DNA of 64,000 nt from contig CAVOSJ010000007.1 in assembly GCA_963698885.1 (NCBI GenBank), forward strand, positions 117,510-181,509. The letters are read 5' to 3'. Position 1 is the first letter of the stretch. Every line of letters starts with the position of its first letter. This DNA is from JBARKJ01 sp963698885 (GTDB lineage: Bacteria > Nitrospirota > JACRHJ01). Under the pieces are notes generated by a model. The model did no database searches and had not been told where the DNA came from. It saw only the letters and a list, made by a program, of their open reading frames with translations. Shown in pieces: positions 1 through 10,240 of the stretch. The translations under genes were made by a program, and so were the position numbers.

Positions 1-410
1 TGGCCAGCTCGGCGACGGGACGACTGCGGATAAGTCGTTCGCCCGTGCAGGTGCCCGGACTGACCGGCGTAATCGCAATAGCCGCAGTGGATATCCAAAC
101 GGTCGCCCTGAAGTCCGACGGCACGGTCTGGGCCTGCGGATATAACGCGTATGGCCAGCTCGGCGACGGGACGACTACGGATAAGTCGTCGCCCGTGCAG
201 GTGCCTGGGCTGACTGGCGTACTTGCCATTGCCGCAGGGGAATTCCATACGGTTGCCCTGAAGTCCGGCGGCACGGTCTGGGCCTGGGGATGTAATGGTG
301 ATGGCCAGCTCGGCGACGGGACGTACAACAGCGAACTTTCCCCCGAACAGGTGCCCGGGCTGACAGGCGTTTCGGCGATAGGGGCAGGATATTATCATAC
401 CCTGGCTCTG
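1..410 (+). repeat. Tandem RCC1-like coding repeats (about 150 bp period)
   Basis: The string tggccagctcggcgacggga recurs at about 1, 152 and 302, giving a period of about 150 bp. Translated units read VxAIAAGxxHTVALKSDGTVWAxGxNxxGQLGDGT, the pattern of RCC1/BLIP-II beta-propeller blades. Roughly three blades are in the window. Confidence 0.8.
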
Positions 411-3400
411 GTGCCGGATACCGCCCCGCCGGTCGTGAGCGCCGGGCCTGACGTGACGACAAAAGCCGTCTTCACCCAGACCGCGACGGCGACGGACGCA
501 AGCCCCATGGCATATTCATGGAAAATGGTATCCGGCCCCGGGACGATAACCTTCGGCTCCCGGCGGCCCTCTCGACAACCATCACCGCAAGCAAGGACGG
601 GACTTACCTAATAAGCTTCACTGCGACTGACGCCTCGGGCAACTCGGCGTCCTCGACCATGACGCTCATACGGGATACTGTACTGCCTGTCGTCAGCGCG
701 GGCGCGAACCAGACGAAGAACGCGCAGTTCACCCAGACCGCGACGGCGACGGACTTAAACTCCATGACATACTCATGGAGCATGGTATCCGGCCCCGGGA
801 CGATAACCTTCGGCTCCCCGACGGCCCTCACGACGACCATTTCCGCAAGCGCGGACGGGACGTACACAATAAGCTTCACCGCGACGGACGCGGCGGGCAA
901 CGCGGCATCCAAGACCATGACGCTTACATGGGATACCACCCCGCCTGTCGTCAGCGCGGGCGCGGACAAGTCCGCCAAGGCCATCTACAGACAGGCGGCG
1001 ACGGCGACGGACAACTTAACCGCCATGACATATCTGTGGAGCGTGGTATCCGGCCCCGGGACGATAACCTTCGGCTCCCCGACGGCCATCTCTACGACAA
1101 TCTTACCCAGCGCGGACGGGATTTACGTAATAGGCTTCACGGCGACGGACGCGGCGGGAAACGCGGCATCCTCGACGATGACCCTCACATGGGATACCAC
1201 TGCGCCAGTCGTCAGCGCGGGCATAAACAGGACGGCGAGCAGTCCCATCACCCAGACCGCGACGGCGACGGACTTAACCGCCATGACTTATTCATGGGCC
1301 AAGGTAACCGTCCCCACGGGCGGGATAGTTACCTTCGGCTCCGCGACGGCCCTCCAGACGACCATCTCCGTCAACAAGGCCGGGACTTACGTAATAAAAT
1401 TCACCGCGACGGACGCGCTGGGCAACGTGGGGTCCGCGACCATGACGCTGGTATGGAGCAGTACGCCCTTTTATGCAATAACAGCCGCGGCCGTTTCAAA
1501 CGGCACCATAACGCCTGCGCTCATCGATGTGGCCAGCGGTGCTAACCAGACCTTCGCTATTGCACCGGCGAGCGGCTATGCGATTGGCAGCGTAACGGTT
1601 GACGGGACGACCCCGGAAGGGGCAATTGCCTCCTACACTTTCTCCAATGTACTGATGGCCCATACGATAGCCGCGACGTTTATTCCAACTATCACGGCCT
1701 CAGCAGGCGCTAACGGCAGCATCTCTCCGTCGGGCACGACAAAGTGGCCAGCGGTGGTAGCCAGACCTATACCATCACCCCGATCGCCGGATATCACGTA
1801 GATACCCTCACAGTGGACGGAGGTGCTGTTGCAGCGGCTACCACTTATACCTTCACCGGTGTGACAACGCCCCAAACGATATTGGCAACCTTTGCCCAGA
1901 ACCCGCCGGTCGCCATAATCGTTACCGCAGGCTCAAACGGGAGTATAACTCCGGCAGGGACTGCCGGCATAGTAAACGTGCCACAGGGTGCCAGCCAAAC
2001 CTTCGCTATTGCACCAGCGATAGGCTGCGTGATCGGCAACGTAACAGTTGACGGGACCTCGGAAGGGGCAATTGCCTCCTATACTTACTCCAATGTGCAG
2101 TTCGGCTTACATACGATAGCCGCGACGTTTATTCCAACTATCGCGGCCTCAGCAGGCGCTAACGGCAGCATCTCTCCGTCGGGTACGATACAAATGGCCA
2201 GCGGTGCCAACCAGACCTTTGCCATTGCACCAGCGAGCGGCTATGCCATCGGTCACGTGACGGTCGACGGGACTTCCATAGGAGTAATGACCGCCTGGAC
2301 CTTCACGAATGTACGGGCTGCCCACACGATAGCCGCGACGTTTATCCCGACTATCACGGCCACGGCGGGCGCAAACGGCGGTATTTCTCCCGCCGGTACG
2401 GCAAGAGTGGCCAGCGGTGCTAATCAGACCTATACTATCGCGCCAAACGCAGGTTATCATGTGGCGGACGTACTTGTCGACGGCGCCTCGGCAGGCGCTG
2501 TAAGCACATACACCTTCAGCAATGTTACGGTGCCGCATACTATATCTGCTACCTTCGCGCAGAACGATGCCGTAATAATAACCGCCTCTGGCACCGGCGG
2601 CGGCAGCATATCGCCGTCCGGGGACGTGTCGGTGGTAAAGGGCACGAACGAGACCTTTACCATTACACCTGCATCCGGCTATGCCATCGGTAACGTGACG
2701 GTTGACGGGACATCCATAGGAGTAATGACCGCCTGGACCTTCTACAATGTCCAGACTGCTCACACGATAGCCGCGACGTTTATCCCGACTATCACGGCCA
2801 CGGCGGGCGCGAACGGCGGCATTTCTCCTTCCGGAACGACAAGAGTGGCCAGCGGCGCGAACCAGACATATACTATCACCCCAAGCGCGGGTTATCATGT
2901 GGCGGACGTACTTATCGACGGTACTACCGACGCAGGCGCTGTGAGCACATACACATTCACCACTGTAACGGCGCCGCATACAATATCTGCGAGCTTTGCG
3001 CAGAACCCGGCCTTTACCATAACGGTTACCCAGGGCGCCAACGGCAGCATATCGCCGTCGGGTGATGCATCGGGGAATATATCGGTGCTAACCGGCACAA
3101 GCAGCCCGACCTTTACCATAACTCCGGCAGCGGGCTACAGAATTGGAAAAGTATTAGTAGATGGAACTTCGATAGGCGTAATGACGAGCTGGACTTTCAC
3201 GAACGTTCTGGCTGGCCACACGATAACCGCGACGTTTAACCCGACGATCACGGCCACAGCGGGCGCGGGCGGCAGCATTTCTCTTCTTGGTACGACAGGA
3301 GTAGTCAGCGGGGCGAACCAGACATATACCATTACGCCAAGCGCGGGTTATCATGTGGCGGACGTGAACGCTGACGGGTTTTCCGTGGGTGCCTTGAGCA

Positions 3401-3702
3401 CATACACCTTCACCAATGTAACGGTGCCGCATATGATATCTGCGAGCTTTGCGCAGAACCCGGCCGTAAACATAGTTGTTACCCAGGGCTCCAACGGCAG
3501 CATAACGCCGACGGGTGATACATCAGGAGATGTATCGGTAGTAACTGGCACCAGCAGCCCGGCCTTTTCCATAGTTCCGGCATCGGGCTACAAAATTGGA
3601 AAAGTATTGGTAGATGGAAAATCGATAGGCGTAATGACGAGCTGGACTTTCTTGAATGTACAGGCGGGCCACACGATAACGGCCTCCTTCATTCTAAAAT
3701 AA
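1..3702 (+). CDS. Large repetitive surface-type protein (3' part, frameshifted)
   Basis: The 5' end lies outside the window. Three modules can be read: RCC1-like repeats (about 1-410; AWGxNxxGQLGDGT units), four HYR/cadherin-like units (about 419-1463; VSAG...TATD...YSW...GPGTITFGS...FTATDxxGN), and ten InlB-like repeats (about 1476-3702; GxNGSISPSG...GANQTYTITPSAGY...VDG...TYTFxNV...HTIxATF). Such proteins are normally secreted, long and adhesive or structural; no signal peptide or anchor is visible here. Comparison between repeat copies shows three one-base frame changes: an extra T near 39, a missing base near 559 and a missing base near 1739. The reading frame is otherwise open to TAA at 3702. 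It is either a real gene with sequence errors or a recent pseudogene. The product name is inferred from repeat families only; binding partner unknown. Confidence 0.75.
419..1463 (+). repeat. Tandem HYR/cadherin-like coding repeats (about 260 bp period)
   Basis: Near-identical DNA beginning ggtatccggccccgggacga recurs at about 527, 785 and 1049, with a more diverged fourth unit to about 1463. Each unit encodes roughly 85 residues starting PVVSAG and ending TMTLxWDTT, an Ig-like beta-sandwich pattern. Confidence 0.75.
1476..3702 (+). repeat. Ten InlB-like coding repeats of two alternating types
   Basis: Ten units of about 72-77 residues start near 1476, 1687, 1912, 2140, 2353, 2573, 2790, 3015, 3245 and 3470. 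Type A carries GYxIGxVxVDG...HTIAATF; type B carries GYHVADVxxDG...SAxFAQNPA. Read along the gene the order is A B A A B A B A B A, so the higher-order unit is mostly an A-B pair. Confidence 0.75.
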
Positions 3703-3720
3703 GAGCAAGGACAGACAATG

Positions 3721-3758
3721 AAAAAGGGGCTGGCGGAATTTCCGCAGCCCCTTTTTTT
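3721..3758. terminator. Bidirectional intrinsic terminator
   Basis: A GC-rich hairpin (ggggctggcggaa, three-base loop, then ccgcagcccc) is flanked by AAAAA on the left and TTTTTTT on the right. It lies between the convergent surface-protein gene and thiS and can serve both strands. Confidence 0.9.
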
Positions 3759-3806
3759 ATTGTCCCGCAAGCCCCATATGAGGCTATGAAGCAGACATCG
3801 CCCTGC

Positions 3807-4010
3807 TTATCCGCCGCCGACGAAGCTGAGGATTTCCAGTGCGTCTCCCTCGCTTATCGGGGTTTCGGCGTAAGCGTTTTTGGGGAGTATCACCCGGTTG
3901 TGCTCCACGGCCACACGCTGGTCGGATAGTCCCAGGGAGCATAAAAGCTCCCCCACCGTCCCCACGTCCGGGGTGGTTTCTACCGGTTCGCCGTTTACGG
4001 AAATTTTCAT
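3807..4010 (-). CDS. thiS: Sulfur carrier protein ThiS
   Basis: 67 residues from ATG at 4010 (MKISVNGE), the usual ThiS length and start. Beta-grasp ubiquitin-like fold; the C-terminus ends FVGGG, the Gly-Gly tail that ThiF adenylates and that carries the thiocarboxylate used to build the thiamine thiazole. It is the last gene of a minus-strand run (thiF, HydG-type enzyme, thiS). An upstream in-frame start at 4046 would add a non-homologous extension and was not used. No thiG, thiC or thiE is in the window. Confidence 0.88.
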   Translation of the reverse strand: MKISVNGEPVETTPDVGTVGELLCSLGLSDQRVAVEHNRVILPKNAYAETPISEGDALEILSFVGGG

Positions 4011-4079
4011 ATCATGAATTATAAATGGCTGATTTGGGATAATCAAGTCTTTTTGAAGGGCAAAAGCAAACTGCGGGCC

Positions 4080-5436
4080 TTAGTAATGTATATCTCTCTT
4101 GCCTTTTGAAATCATTTCCATCTTCTGTTTCAGGTCTTCCCGCAGAGCGCCGGTGAAGCCCTCCAGAAAATTCTCGAGCGCGGCCTCGATTTCTTCCCGC
4201 CCGTCCGGCCCCACGTCCAGCAGGTATTCCTTTAACGACAGAAGCGCGTTTGCCGTACATAGTTCTTTCAGTTTCCCGGACGAGGCCGTATTCAGAAAAT
4301 CCGCCCCCTGCCTTCCGCTCCGGTAACAGGCCGTGCAAAGCGACGGCAGAAGCCCGGCTCTCCGCGATTATCCTCACCATTTCGTTAAGCGGGCGGTGGT
4401 CGGCTAAGTCGAACTGCGCCGTGCTATGCTCGCCTTTGTCATAGCCTCCCGGCTCGGTCGATGAGCCGGCGGATATCTGGGACGCGCCGCAAGACAGGCA
4501 TTCTTCCCGGAGCTTAGCCGGTTCGCGCGTGGATATCACCACCCCCGCCTGCGGGACCGAGAGGCGGTAAACCGCGACTACCTTTTTAAACTCTTCGTCG
4601 CTGACTGGATAAGGGGCGTCCTTAATCCCGGCGCCTTCCGCCGGACGCAGGCGCGGCACGGAAATGGTATGGGCGCTAGCTCCGAAAAGGGCCTCCAGGT
4701 GTTTCGAGTGGGCTATTGCCGCCAGGGCGTCGTAATGGTAATCGTAAAGGCCCAGAAGCGGCCCTATCCCCACGTCGCCGAAACCCGCTTCGAGCGCCCT
4801 GTCCATCGCGGACAGCCGGTAGAGGAAATCCGACTTTTTCCCGGTCGGGTGCAAGAAATTATAGCTTTCCTTGTGATAGGTCTCCTGAAAGCATTGATAT
4901 ACGCCGTAACCCGCCGACTTGATTTTTTTGAAATCCTCCACCGAAACCGGGGCGGAGTTCACGTGCAGTATCCTCACGTCCGTCCGGGAGTAAATTTCGC
5001 GCGCGACTTTAACTAAATAATCCACCCCCGAATGGAGCGGGTGCTCGCCCGCCACAAGTATAATCCTCTTGAAACCCATCCGTGACAGGATCTTCGCCTG
5101 CTCCACCGCTTCGTCCGGAGACAGGGCTTTTCTGCGGGCAAGGGAATTGGACTTCCTGAAACCGCAGTACAGGCAGTCGTTGGAGCAGTAATTCGATAAA
5201 TACAACGGGGCGAAAAGCACCACGCGCGGGCCGAATACAGCCTCCTTCACCTCCGCCGCTTTTTCGCGTATGGCCGCTACCGTGTCTTCGTCTTCGGCCA
5301 TCAAAAGCGCCGCCGCGTCCCGGATGGACAACCCCTTAAGCTCACCCGCGCGCGCGAGGATTGCGTCAACTTCCAGACGGGAAGGGGCCTTCGCCTCTTT
5401 AAGCGCGGCCTCCACGTCGTTTAATATTTCTTCCAC
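4080..5436 (-). CDS. hydG: HydG/ThiH-family radical SAM tyrosine lyase, HydG-type (one frameshift)
   Basis: About 451 residues once one extra base near 4350 is allowed for. It starts with GTG at 5436 behind a GGAGG. The radical SAM motif CX3CX2C is in SNYCSNDCLYCGFRKSN (about residue 80). After the shift the C-terminus reads SLCTACYRSGRQGADF and then, 22 residues past CTAC, another Cys: exactly the CX2CX22C auxiliary-cluster motif of HydG, which ThiH lacks. HydG splits tyrosine to p-cresol and dehydroglycine, giving CO and cyanide for the [FeFe]-hydrogenase cluster; ThiH stops at dehydroglycine for thiamine. The neighbours here are thiF and thiS, not hydE or hydF. The family is certain; whether it serves thiamine or hydrogenase maturation is open. 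Confidence 0.85.
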
Positions 5437-5461
5437 TGCCGCCTCCGAAAACCTAAAACTT

Positions 5462-5550
5462 GTTACCTTTTTGGGAAAAAGGTAACGCCAAAAACTTTTA
5501 AACTGTCCCGTTTTCTTTGTGTTACTTTCTTTTTCGCAAAAGAAAGTAAC
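5462..5550 (+). repeat. Two-hairpin dispersed repeat, full copy
   Basis: This is the reference copy. Hairpin H1 (5462-5486) has stem gttaccttttt / aaaaaggtaac. A 34-base spacer beginning gccaaaaacttttaaactg follows, then hairpin H2 (5521-5550) with stem gttactttctttt / aaaagaaagtaac. It fills the gap between the stop of thiF and the start of the HydG-type gene. Copies of the same design recur at about 9812, 11464, 17337, 32725, 36131 (reverse), 37411 (H2 only), 38509/39110 (split), 46279 (reverse) and 55336. Confidence 0.9.
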
Positions 5551-5553
5551 GGT

Positions 5554-6360
5554 TTATTCCCCCGGTTCGCCCAATAAAATTCTCAATACGCAATTTGCCT
5601 GGTGGTGCGCCGCGATCCCTACCCTGGGCGCCATCAGCCCCTGGCCTGCCGCCGCCTCCGACTCCTGGTCGCCGACTATGAAATATTTGCCGAACGGCGT
5701 TGTCTTTATCGAATTGGAAGGCCCATGCCCCGCCACGCCGGAGGCGGTCACCACCGGCACGTCCGGACAGTGCTCCGCCATGGTATTTAAGAGCATCGCC
5801 TTCGCCTCCGCCTTGTCGAACGCCTCGACCAGCACGTTTACCTTGCAGAAATATTCCGGGATATTCTTTTCCGTCAGGACCGTCTTGTGCGACGATACCT
5901 TTACGTAGGGATTGATCCTGCGCAGGTTTTCTTCCATCGCCTCCGTCTTGGGCTTCCCTATCTGGTCTATGAAATACTGCTGCCGGTTCAAGTTGCTCGG
6001 CTCCACCATGTCATAGTCCACGATGACCAGTTCGCCGACTCCAAGCCTTGCCAGGGCCACGGCGACGACCGAGCCGAGCCCTCCAAGCCCCGCTACCCCG
6101 ACCCGCGCCTTCTTGACCACCTCGTGCACGCCGGGGGTGTGGCGCGCCGTCATCAGGGCCTCCAGTTCTTCCCTGGAAGGCATGGCCCCCTTCCTGATGA
6201 ACACGATGTTGTCTCCATCGTGCAGGACGGGGTTTTCCTGGGTGGGGAAGCCGTTTAAAATAGTAAGGTCCGAGCCGGGTTTATACTTGGCGCGGACCTC
6301 CATAAGCTTTGGCGGCTCCTTGAATTCCACGAACCGCTCATTTACTTTTAATCGAACCAT
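5554..6360 (-). CDS. thiF: ThiS adenylyltransferase ThiF (family 2, with N-terminal ThiS-like domain)
   Basis: 268 residues from ATG at 6360 (MVRLKVNE). Residues about 1-60 form a ThiS/beta-grasp-like domain. The E1-like Rossmann domain follows, with the nucleotide loop VGVAGLGGLGSVVA, then VDYDMVEPSNLNRQQY. It activates the ThiS C-terminal glycine with ATP. The C-terminus ends ANCVLRILLGEPGE. The arrangement matches the second ThiF family found with anaerobe-type ThiH enzymes. It sits 42 bases after the ABC permease and is followed by the repeat and the HydG-type gene, so all may share one transcript. No TPP riboswitch was seen upstream. Confidence 0.85.
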   Translation of the reverse strand: MVRLKVNERFVEFKEPPKLMEVRAKYKPGSDLTILNGFPTQENPVLHDGDNIVFIRKGAMPSREELEALMTARHTPGVHEVVKKARVGVAGLGGLGSVVAVALARLGVGELVIVDYDMVEPSNLNRQQYFIDQIGKPKTEAMEENLRRINPYVKVSSHKTVLTEKNIPEYFCKVNVLVEAFDKAEAKAMLLNTMAEHCPDVPVVTASGVAGHGPSNSIKTTPFGKYFIVGDQESEAAAGQGLMAPRVGIAAHHQANCVLRILLGEPGE

Positions 6361-6402
6361 GATATTTAAAATTGTAAGACAATGGGGACGGGAAGTCAAT
6401 CC

Positions 6403-7173
6403 TCAGGCCGCTCTCCTGAAAGATAAATTTGCCAATGTGGCCGTTACGGCTAAAAAACCCAATAAAACCGCAAGGTCGGTCAGGATAGGATACTCAGGCC
6501 TGAAAGAAGCGCCCAATATGTTCTTCATCGCGTCGATTCCATATGTCAAAGGATTTGCGCGGGTAAGCTCCTTAAGCACGGAGGGCAGACGCTTTATCGG
6601 ATACATCGCTCCTGATAGAAAGTACATCGGCATGACTATTAAATTCATTACGACGTTGAACCCTTCATAGGACCTCATGCTCGCGGCTACAAGTATTCCG
6701 AAACAGGTCATCGAAAAAGCAAGCAGTCCCGCCGACATCAGCAGCAGCAGGAATTGAATAAGACCTATTTTTATTCCCAGTACCGGGATAAAAACAGACA
6801 TGATGAGTACCTGAAACAGGGATATGGACGTACCGGCCATCGCCTTGCCGGCGACGACGGAAAACCTGGAGATGGGCGCGACCAGTATCTCCTTTAAAAA
6901 TCCGAACTCCCTGTCCCAGACAATCGATATGGCGGAGAATATGGACGCAAAGAGGATGGTAAACCCCAATATCCCGGGAAAAAGAAACTGGGTGTAAGTT
7001 ATGCCGCCGCCTGGGAGGGTGACGATCCTGCCCATCCCGCCGCCCAGCACGAAAAGCCACAATATCGGCCGGGCCATCGTGCCCATGATGCGGCTTTTTT
7101 CCCGGATGAACTTCCGAAGCTCCCGGAAGGAGATGACGTATATCGCCTTCAGCTCGTGCGTTAGGTTAGCCAT
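6403..7173 (-). CDS. ABC-2 type transporter permease
   Basis: 256 residues with about six membrane segments and the ABC-2 permease pattern (LWLFVLGGGMGRI near residue 40; FPGILGFTILFASIFSAISIVWDRE; FLSGAMYPIKRLPSVL; NPLTYGIDAMKNIL near the C-terminus), as in DrrB/NodJ-type exporters. Its ATG overlaps the TGA of the upstream ATPase by one base (TGATG), so translation is probably coupled. Substrate unknown; family members export drugs, lipids or polysaccharides. Confidence 0.88.
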   Translation of the reverse strand: MANLTHELKAIYVISFRELRKFIREKSRIMGTMARPILWLFVLGGGMGRIVTLPGGGITYTQFLFPGILGFTILFASIFSAISIVWDREFGFLKEILVAPISRFSVVAGKAMAGTSISLFQVLIMSVFIPVLGIKIGLIQFLLLLMSAGLLAFSMTCFGILVAASMRSYEGFNVVMNLIVMPMYFLSGAMYPIKRLPSVLKELTRANPLTYGIDAMKNILGASFRPEYPILTDLAVLLGFLAVTATLANLSFRRAA

Positions 7174-8151
7174 CAATGCCTCCCGGAGGCCTTGCGGGCG
7201 AAGGAGCGCATGGGGCCGTAAGGGTCGGAGTTCTCTTCCCGTATGCTCTTGCCGGTCAGGCTTAGGAATACGTCGTTCAAGGTGGGCCGGGTCATGCTGA
7301 CGGAGGTAATCCGGGTGGAGAGTCCTTTTATCAGTACCGGCAGCACCTCTTCCCCCTTCTCCACCGTGAGGGTAACGCCGCCGTCTGTTAATCTCGGCTC
7401 CAGCTTGAACTTTCTCCCGAAGCTCCGACTCCAGGACCTTCGGGTCGTCGGCGGAGAGTTTCAGGGTATCGCCGTGAAGCCCCGCCTTCAACTCGGCCGG
7501 GGTCCCGGACGCGATAATCTTACCCAGGTCGATTATGGCAATCCTGTCGCAGAACTCCGCCTCTTCCAGGTAATGAGTGGTCATGAATACGGTAATGCCT
7601 GTGGACTTTTTCAGCTCGCGTATGAATTCCCATATCATGTTCCTGGTCTGCGGGTCGAGTCCCAGGGTAGGCTCGTCCATGAACAGCACTTTAGGGTAAT
7701 TCAAGATGCCGCGGGCTATCTCCAGCCGCCTTTTCATGCCGCCGGAGAACCTCCGCACAAGCTCGTTCTTCCTGGCCGAGAGGCCGACTAACGAAATCGC
7801 GTCCTCTATCCTCTTTTTCGCCGTTACCCTGTCCAGACCGTAGAGGTATGCGTGGAAGAGAAGGTTTTCATAAGCCGTGAGGCCGTTGTCGAGCGTCGGG
7901 TCCTGAAATATTATGCCTATGGAGCGGCGCACGGAGTCCGCATCCTTCACGCAGTCGAATCCCCCCACGGAGGCCTGTCCTTTCGTGGGGGATAAAAGCG
8001 TGCAGAGGATGGATATGGTGGTGGATTTACCCGCGCCGTTCGGCCCGAGAAAACCGAATACCTCGCCCGGTGCGACATCGAACGATATGCCGTCCACCGC
8101 GGTCAGGGAGCCGTATTTTTTAACTAACGAATTGACAGATATATTGGACAT
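7173..8151 (-). CDS. ABC transporter ATP-binding protein (DrrA-like, one frameshift)
   Basis: About 325 residues when one extra base near 7410 is removed. Walker A is GPNGAGKST (near residue 37), signature SGGMKRR, Walker B LFMDEPT followed by LGLDPQTR, and the switch His in TTHYLEEAE. After the shift the tail reads KFKLEPRLTDGG ... TRPTLNDVFLSLTGKSIREE, the typical C-terminal domain of DrrA/CcmA-type export ATPases. Read without the shift, the ATPase would falsely run into the downstream permease as one polypeptide; the TGATG junction and the restored domain argue for two separate genes. Confidence 0.87.
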
Positions 8152-8156
8152 TTATA

Positions 8157-9757
8157 TTATTGTGTATACCATTCCCCGTGGTTCTTCGGCACGTACCAGT
8201 CCTTTAAATTATAGAATATCCCGAGCGGCTCCTTCTTCACGCCTTTAAAGCGTTTATGGATTATCGGCAGGGCGTCGGGCACGTACAGGAAGGTATAGGG
8301 CGCGTCGTCCGACAATATCGCGTGGATGCGGTGGTATATCTCCTTCCGCTTCTCGATGTCGAACGTCTGCCGGCCCTGGATTAAAAGCTTGTCCACTTCC
8401 GGGTTATTATAGCTTATGAAGTTGAATTCACCTTCCTTGATTTTCTTGGAATACCACATATCGTAGGAGTCGGGGTCGCGGCCCAATCGCCCAGCCCATG
8501 ATGAGCGCCTCGAAGCGCTTTTTGTCTATGAAGTCGTGCAGGAGCGCCTGCCACTCTAAGGCGGTTATATTCACCTGGACCCCGACCTTGGCCAGGTCCT
8601 GCTGGATAATCTCCGCCGCCATCTCGCGCTGTTTGTTCGCCTGGTTCACCAGTATCGTAAATGTGAACGTCTTCCCGTCCTTTGTCAGCATCCCGTCCGG
8701 CCCCGGCGTCCAGCCAGCCTCCTTCAGCATGGCCTTAGCCTTTTCCGGGTCGTAGGGATATCCCTTCACGTCCTTGTTGAACGCCCAGGATTCCGGCGGG
8801 AACGGGCCGGTGCACGGCGTGCCAAGGCCTAAAAGCACGCCCTGTATTATCCCCTTCTGGTCTATCGCGTACGAGAGCGCCTGGCGCACGCGCTTGTCCT
8901 TGAACAGGGGATTGGTAAGGTTATAGCCGAGGTAATCATATGGCAAATGCGGGATAGCGGAGCTTATTGAAGCGATCTTTTATCTCAGGAGTATCGGTCT
9001 CTCTCGAATATTGCATGGGAGTGAGGTTCATAAGGTCTATCCCGCCGGTCTTTAACTCCAGGAACTCCGTCGCCTGGTCCGGGAGGATGCGGGAGACGTA
9101 CTTGTCGATATGCGGCCTGCCCTCGAAGTAATCGTCATATGCGTCCAGGACTATCCTGTTCCCGGTAATCCACTCGCCGAACTTGAACATGTTCGTCCCT
9201 ATGGGATGCCGGTTGAACGGGTCCTTGTTTATGTCTTTTCCCGCCAGTAAGTGCTTCGGTATGACGCCCATCCCCCATGCCTCCAGGGCCGGGGCGAACG
9301 GCTCCTTGTACGTTACCCTGACGGTGTATGGGTCAAGCGCCTCGACTTTATCGACAGGCCCTAACGTATCGCTATAAGGCGTCGCCGTGTTCGGGTCTCT
9401 CAGGACCTTGTAGGTAAAGAGTACGTCGTCGGCGGTAAAAGGCTTTCCGTCCTGCCACTTCACGTTCTTGCGCAGATGGAAGGTTATCACCAGCCCGTCC
9501 TTCGATACGTCCCAGTTTTCGGCCAGGTCGCCGGTAATCTTTATGTCCTTGTCGTATTTCGTCAGGCCCTGGAAAATCAGGCCGGATATGTCTCCGGATG
9601 CGGAATCGGTCGCCAGCATCGGGATTAACCTTTTGGCGTCCGCGCCCATTGCGACAGTGAGATAATTCGGGTCCCTGACCAGCCCCTCTTCGTGTTTTTT
9701 ACCACATGCCGAGAGGAGGAGAAATAAACCCAGGGCAAATACGGCAACCCTTTTCAA
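8157..9757 (-). CDS. Peptide ABC transporter substrate-binding lipoprotein (OppA/DppA family, two frameshifts)
   Basis: About 533 residues in the SBP_bac_5 family. It starts MKRVAVFALGLFLLLSACGK, a lipoprotein signal with lipobox LSAC (Cys18). Family motifs: LTVAMGADAKRLIPML, GLTKYDKDIKITGDLAENWD, VITFHLRKNVKWQDGKPFTADDV, VRQALSYAIDQKGII. Two frame changes, near 8953 and near 8487, each fit one extra base. Periplasmic capture of peptides or similar ligands; the cognate DppB/C-type permeases are not in the window, and the adjacent ABC-2 exporter is not of the importer type. The last codons lie 5 bases before the ATPase start. Confidence 0.87.
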
Positions 9758-9775
9758 TGATTACCTCCCAAGGAC

Positions 9776-9805
9776 AAAAAAGGGGACTCGAAATCAGAGC
9801 CCCCT
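9776..9805 (-). terminator. Intrinsic terminator after secG
   Basis: On the minus strand a GGGG(GCTC)/(GAGT)CCCC hairpin with a seven-base loop is followed by six T (9781-9776). It lies between secG plus its repeat copy and the start of the peptide-binding protein, so it should end the tpiA-secG transcript. Confidence 0.8.
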
Positions 9806-9811
9806 AAAACC

Positions 9812-9902
9812 GTTACCTTTTTAGTAAAAAGGTAACGCCAAAAACTTTTAAACTGTCCGCTTTCTTTTGGCTACTTTTCTTTCTCGCGAAAGAGAGAGTG
9901 AC
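9812..9902 (+). repeat. Two-hairpin dispersed repeat, copy with degraded H2
   Basis: H1 (9812-9836, loop agt) and the spacer gccaaaaacttttaaactg are intact; the H2 side (about 9870-9902, ctacttttctttctcgcgaa...) has lost part of its pairing. It lies between secG and the substrate-binding protein gene. Confidence 0.85.
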
Positions 9903-9906
9903 GGTT

Positions 9907-10234
9907 TTATTGGCCGCCCTTCTGCGCCGGGGCCGGTTGACCGGCGGTGGAGGGAGCCGTCGCCGCTTTCCCTGGAAGGCGTATTGACTATCGAGGCACT
10001 CGTGCCGTGCGATTCGAGCATTGCAAGCGCAAGAGAGGTAATCATGAATATCGCGCCCGCGGCCGCCGTAAGCTTCGTCAGGAAATTGCCCGCGCCACGG
10101 CTCCCGAAGACAGTCTGAGAGCCGCCCGTGCCGAAAGTCGCGCCGACGCTGGCCCCTTTACCTTGCTGGAGAAGGACTACCAGCACGACAGCCAGACAGA
10201 CAATTACATGAACTACCATGAGAAAAGTAACCAT
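9907..10234 (-). CDS. secG: Preprotein translocase subunit SecG (one frameshift near the C-terminus)
   Basis: About 108 residues. Two membrane segments (FLMVVHVIVCLAVVLVVLLQ; AAGAIFMITSLALAML) flank the conserved loop QQGKGASVGATFGTGGSQTV...GAGNFLTKLT of SecG. One extra base near 9990 shifts the tail; with it removed the protein ends GKAATAPSTAGQPAPAQKGGQ-stop at 9907, a normal Ala/Pro-rich SecG end, whereas the unshifted frame runs into the intergenic repeat. It lies 6 bases after tpiA, the common tpiA-secG pairing. Confidence 0.92.
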
Positions 10235-10240
10235 TATACC

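Noticed and set aside
775..1545. 256-codon plus-strand frame (HG...RGRDVHN type repeats)
   Set aside because: A wrong-frame reading of the HYR-like repeats; only the main frame gives recognisable domains.
2149..2979. 276-codon minus-strand frame and several shorter ones across 1-3700
   Set aside because: Antisense to the repeat region; the repeats keep a shadow frame open, and the product is Arg/Gly/Cys-rich with no family match.
1..3702. Tandem repeats as a CRISPR array
   Set aside because: Units are 150-260 bp, coding and in frame, with no spacer/repeat alternation.
6361..6402. TPP riboswitch ahead of thiF
   Set aside because: The gap is only 42 bases and lacks the CTGAGA-type THI-box elements.
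6403..8151. Single fused ABC ATPase-permease protein
   Set aside because: The apparent fusion comes from one frameshift; correcting it restores the ATPase C-terminal domain and a TGATG junction with a separate permease.
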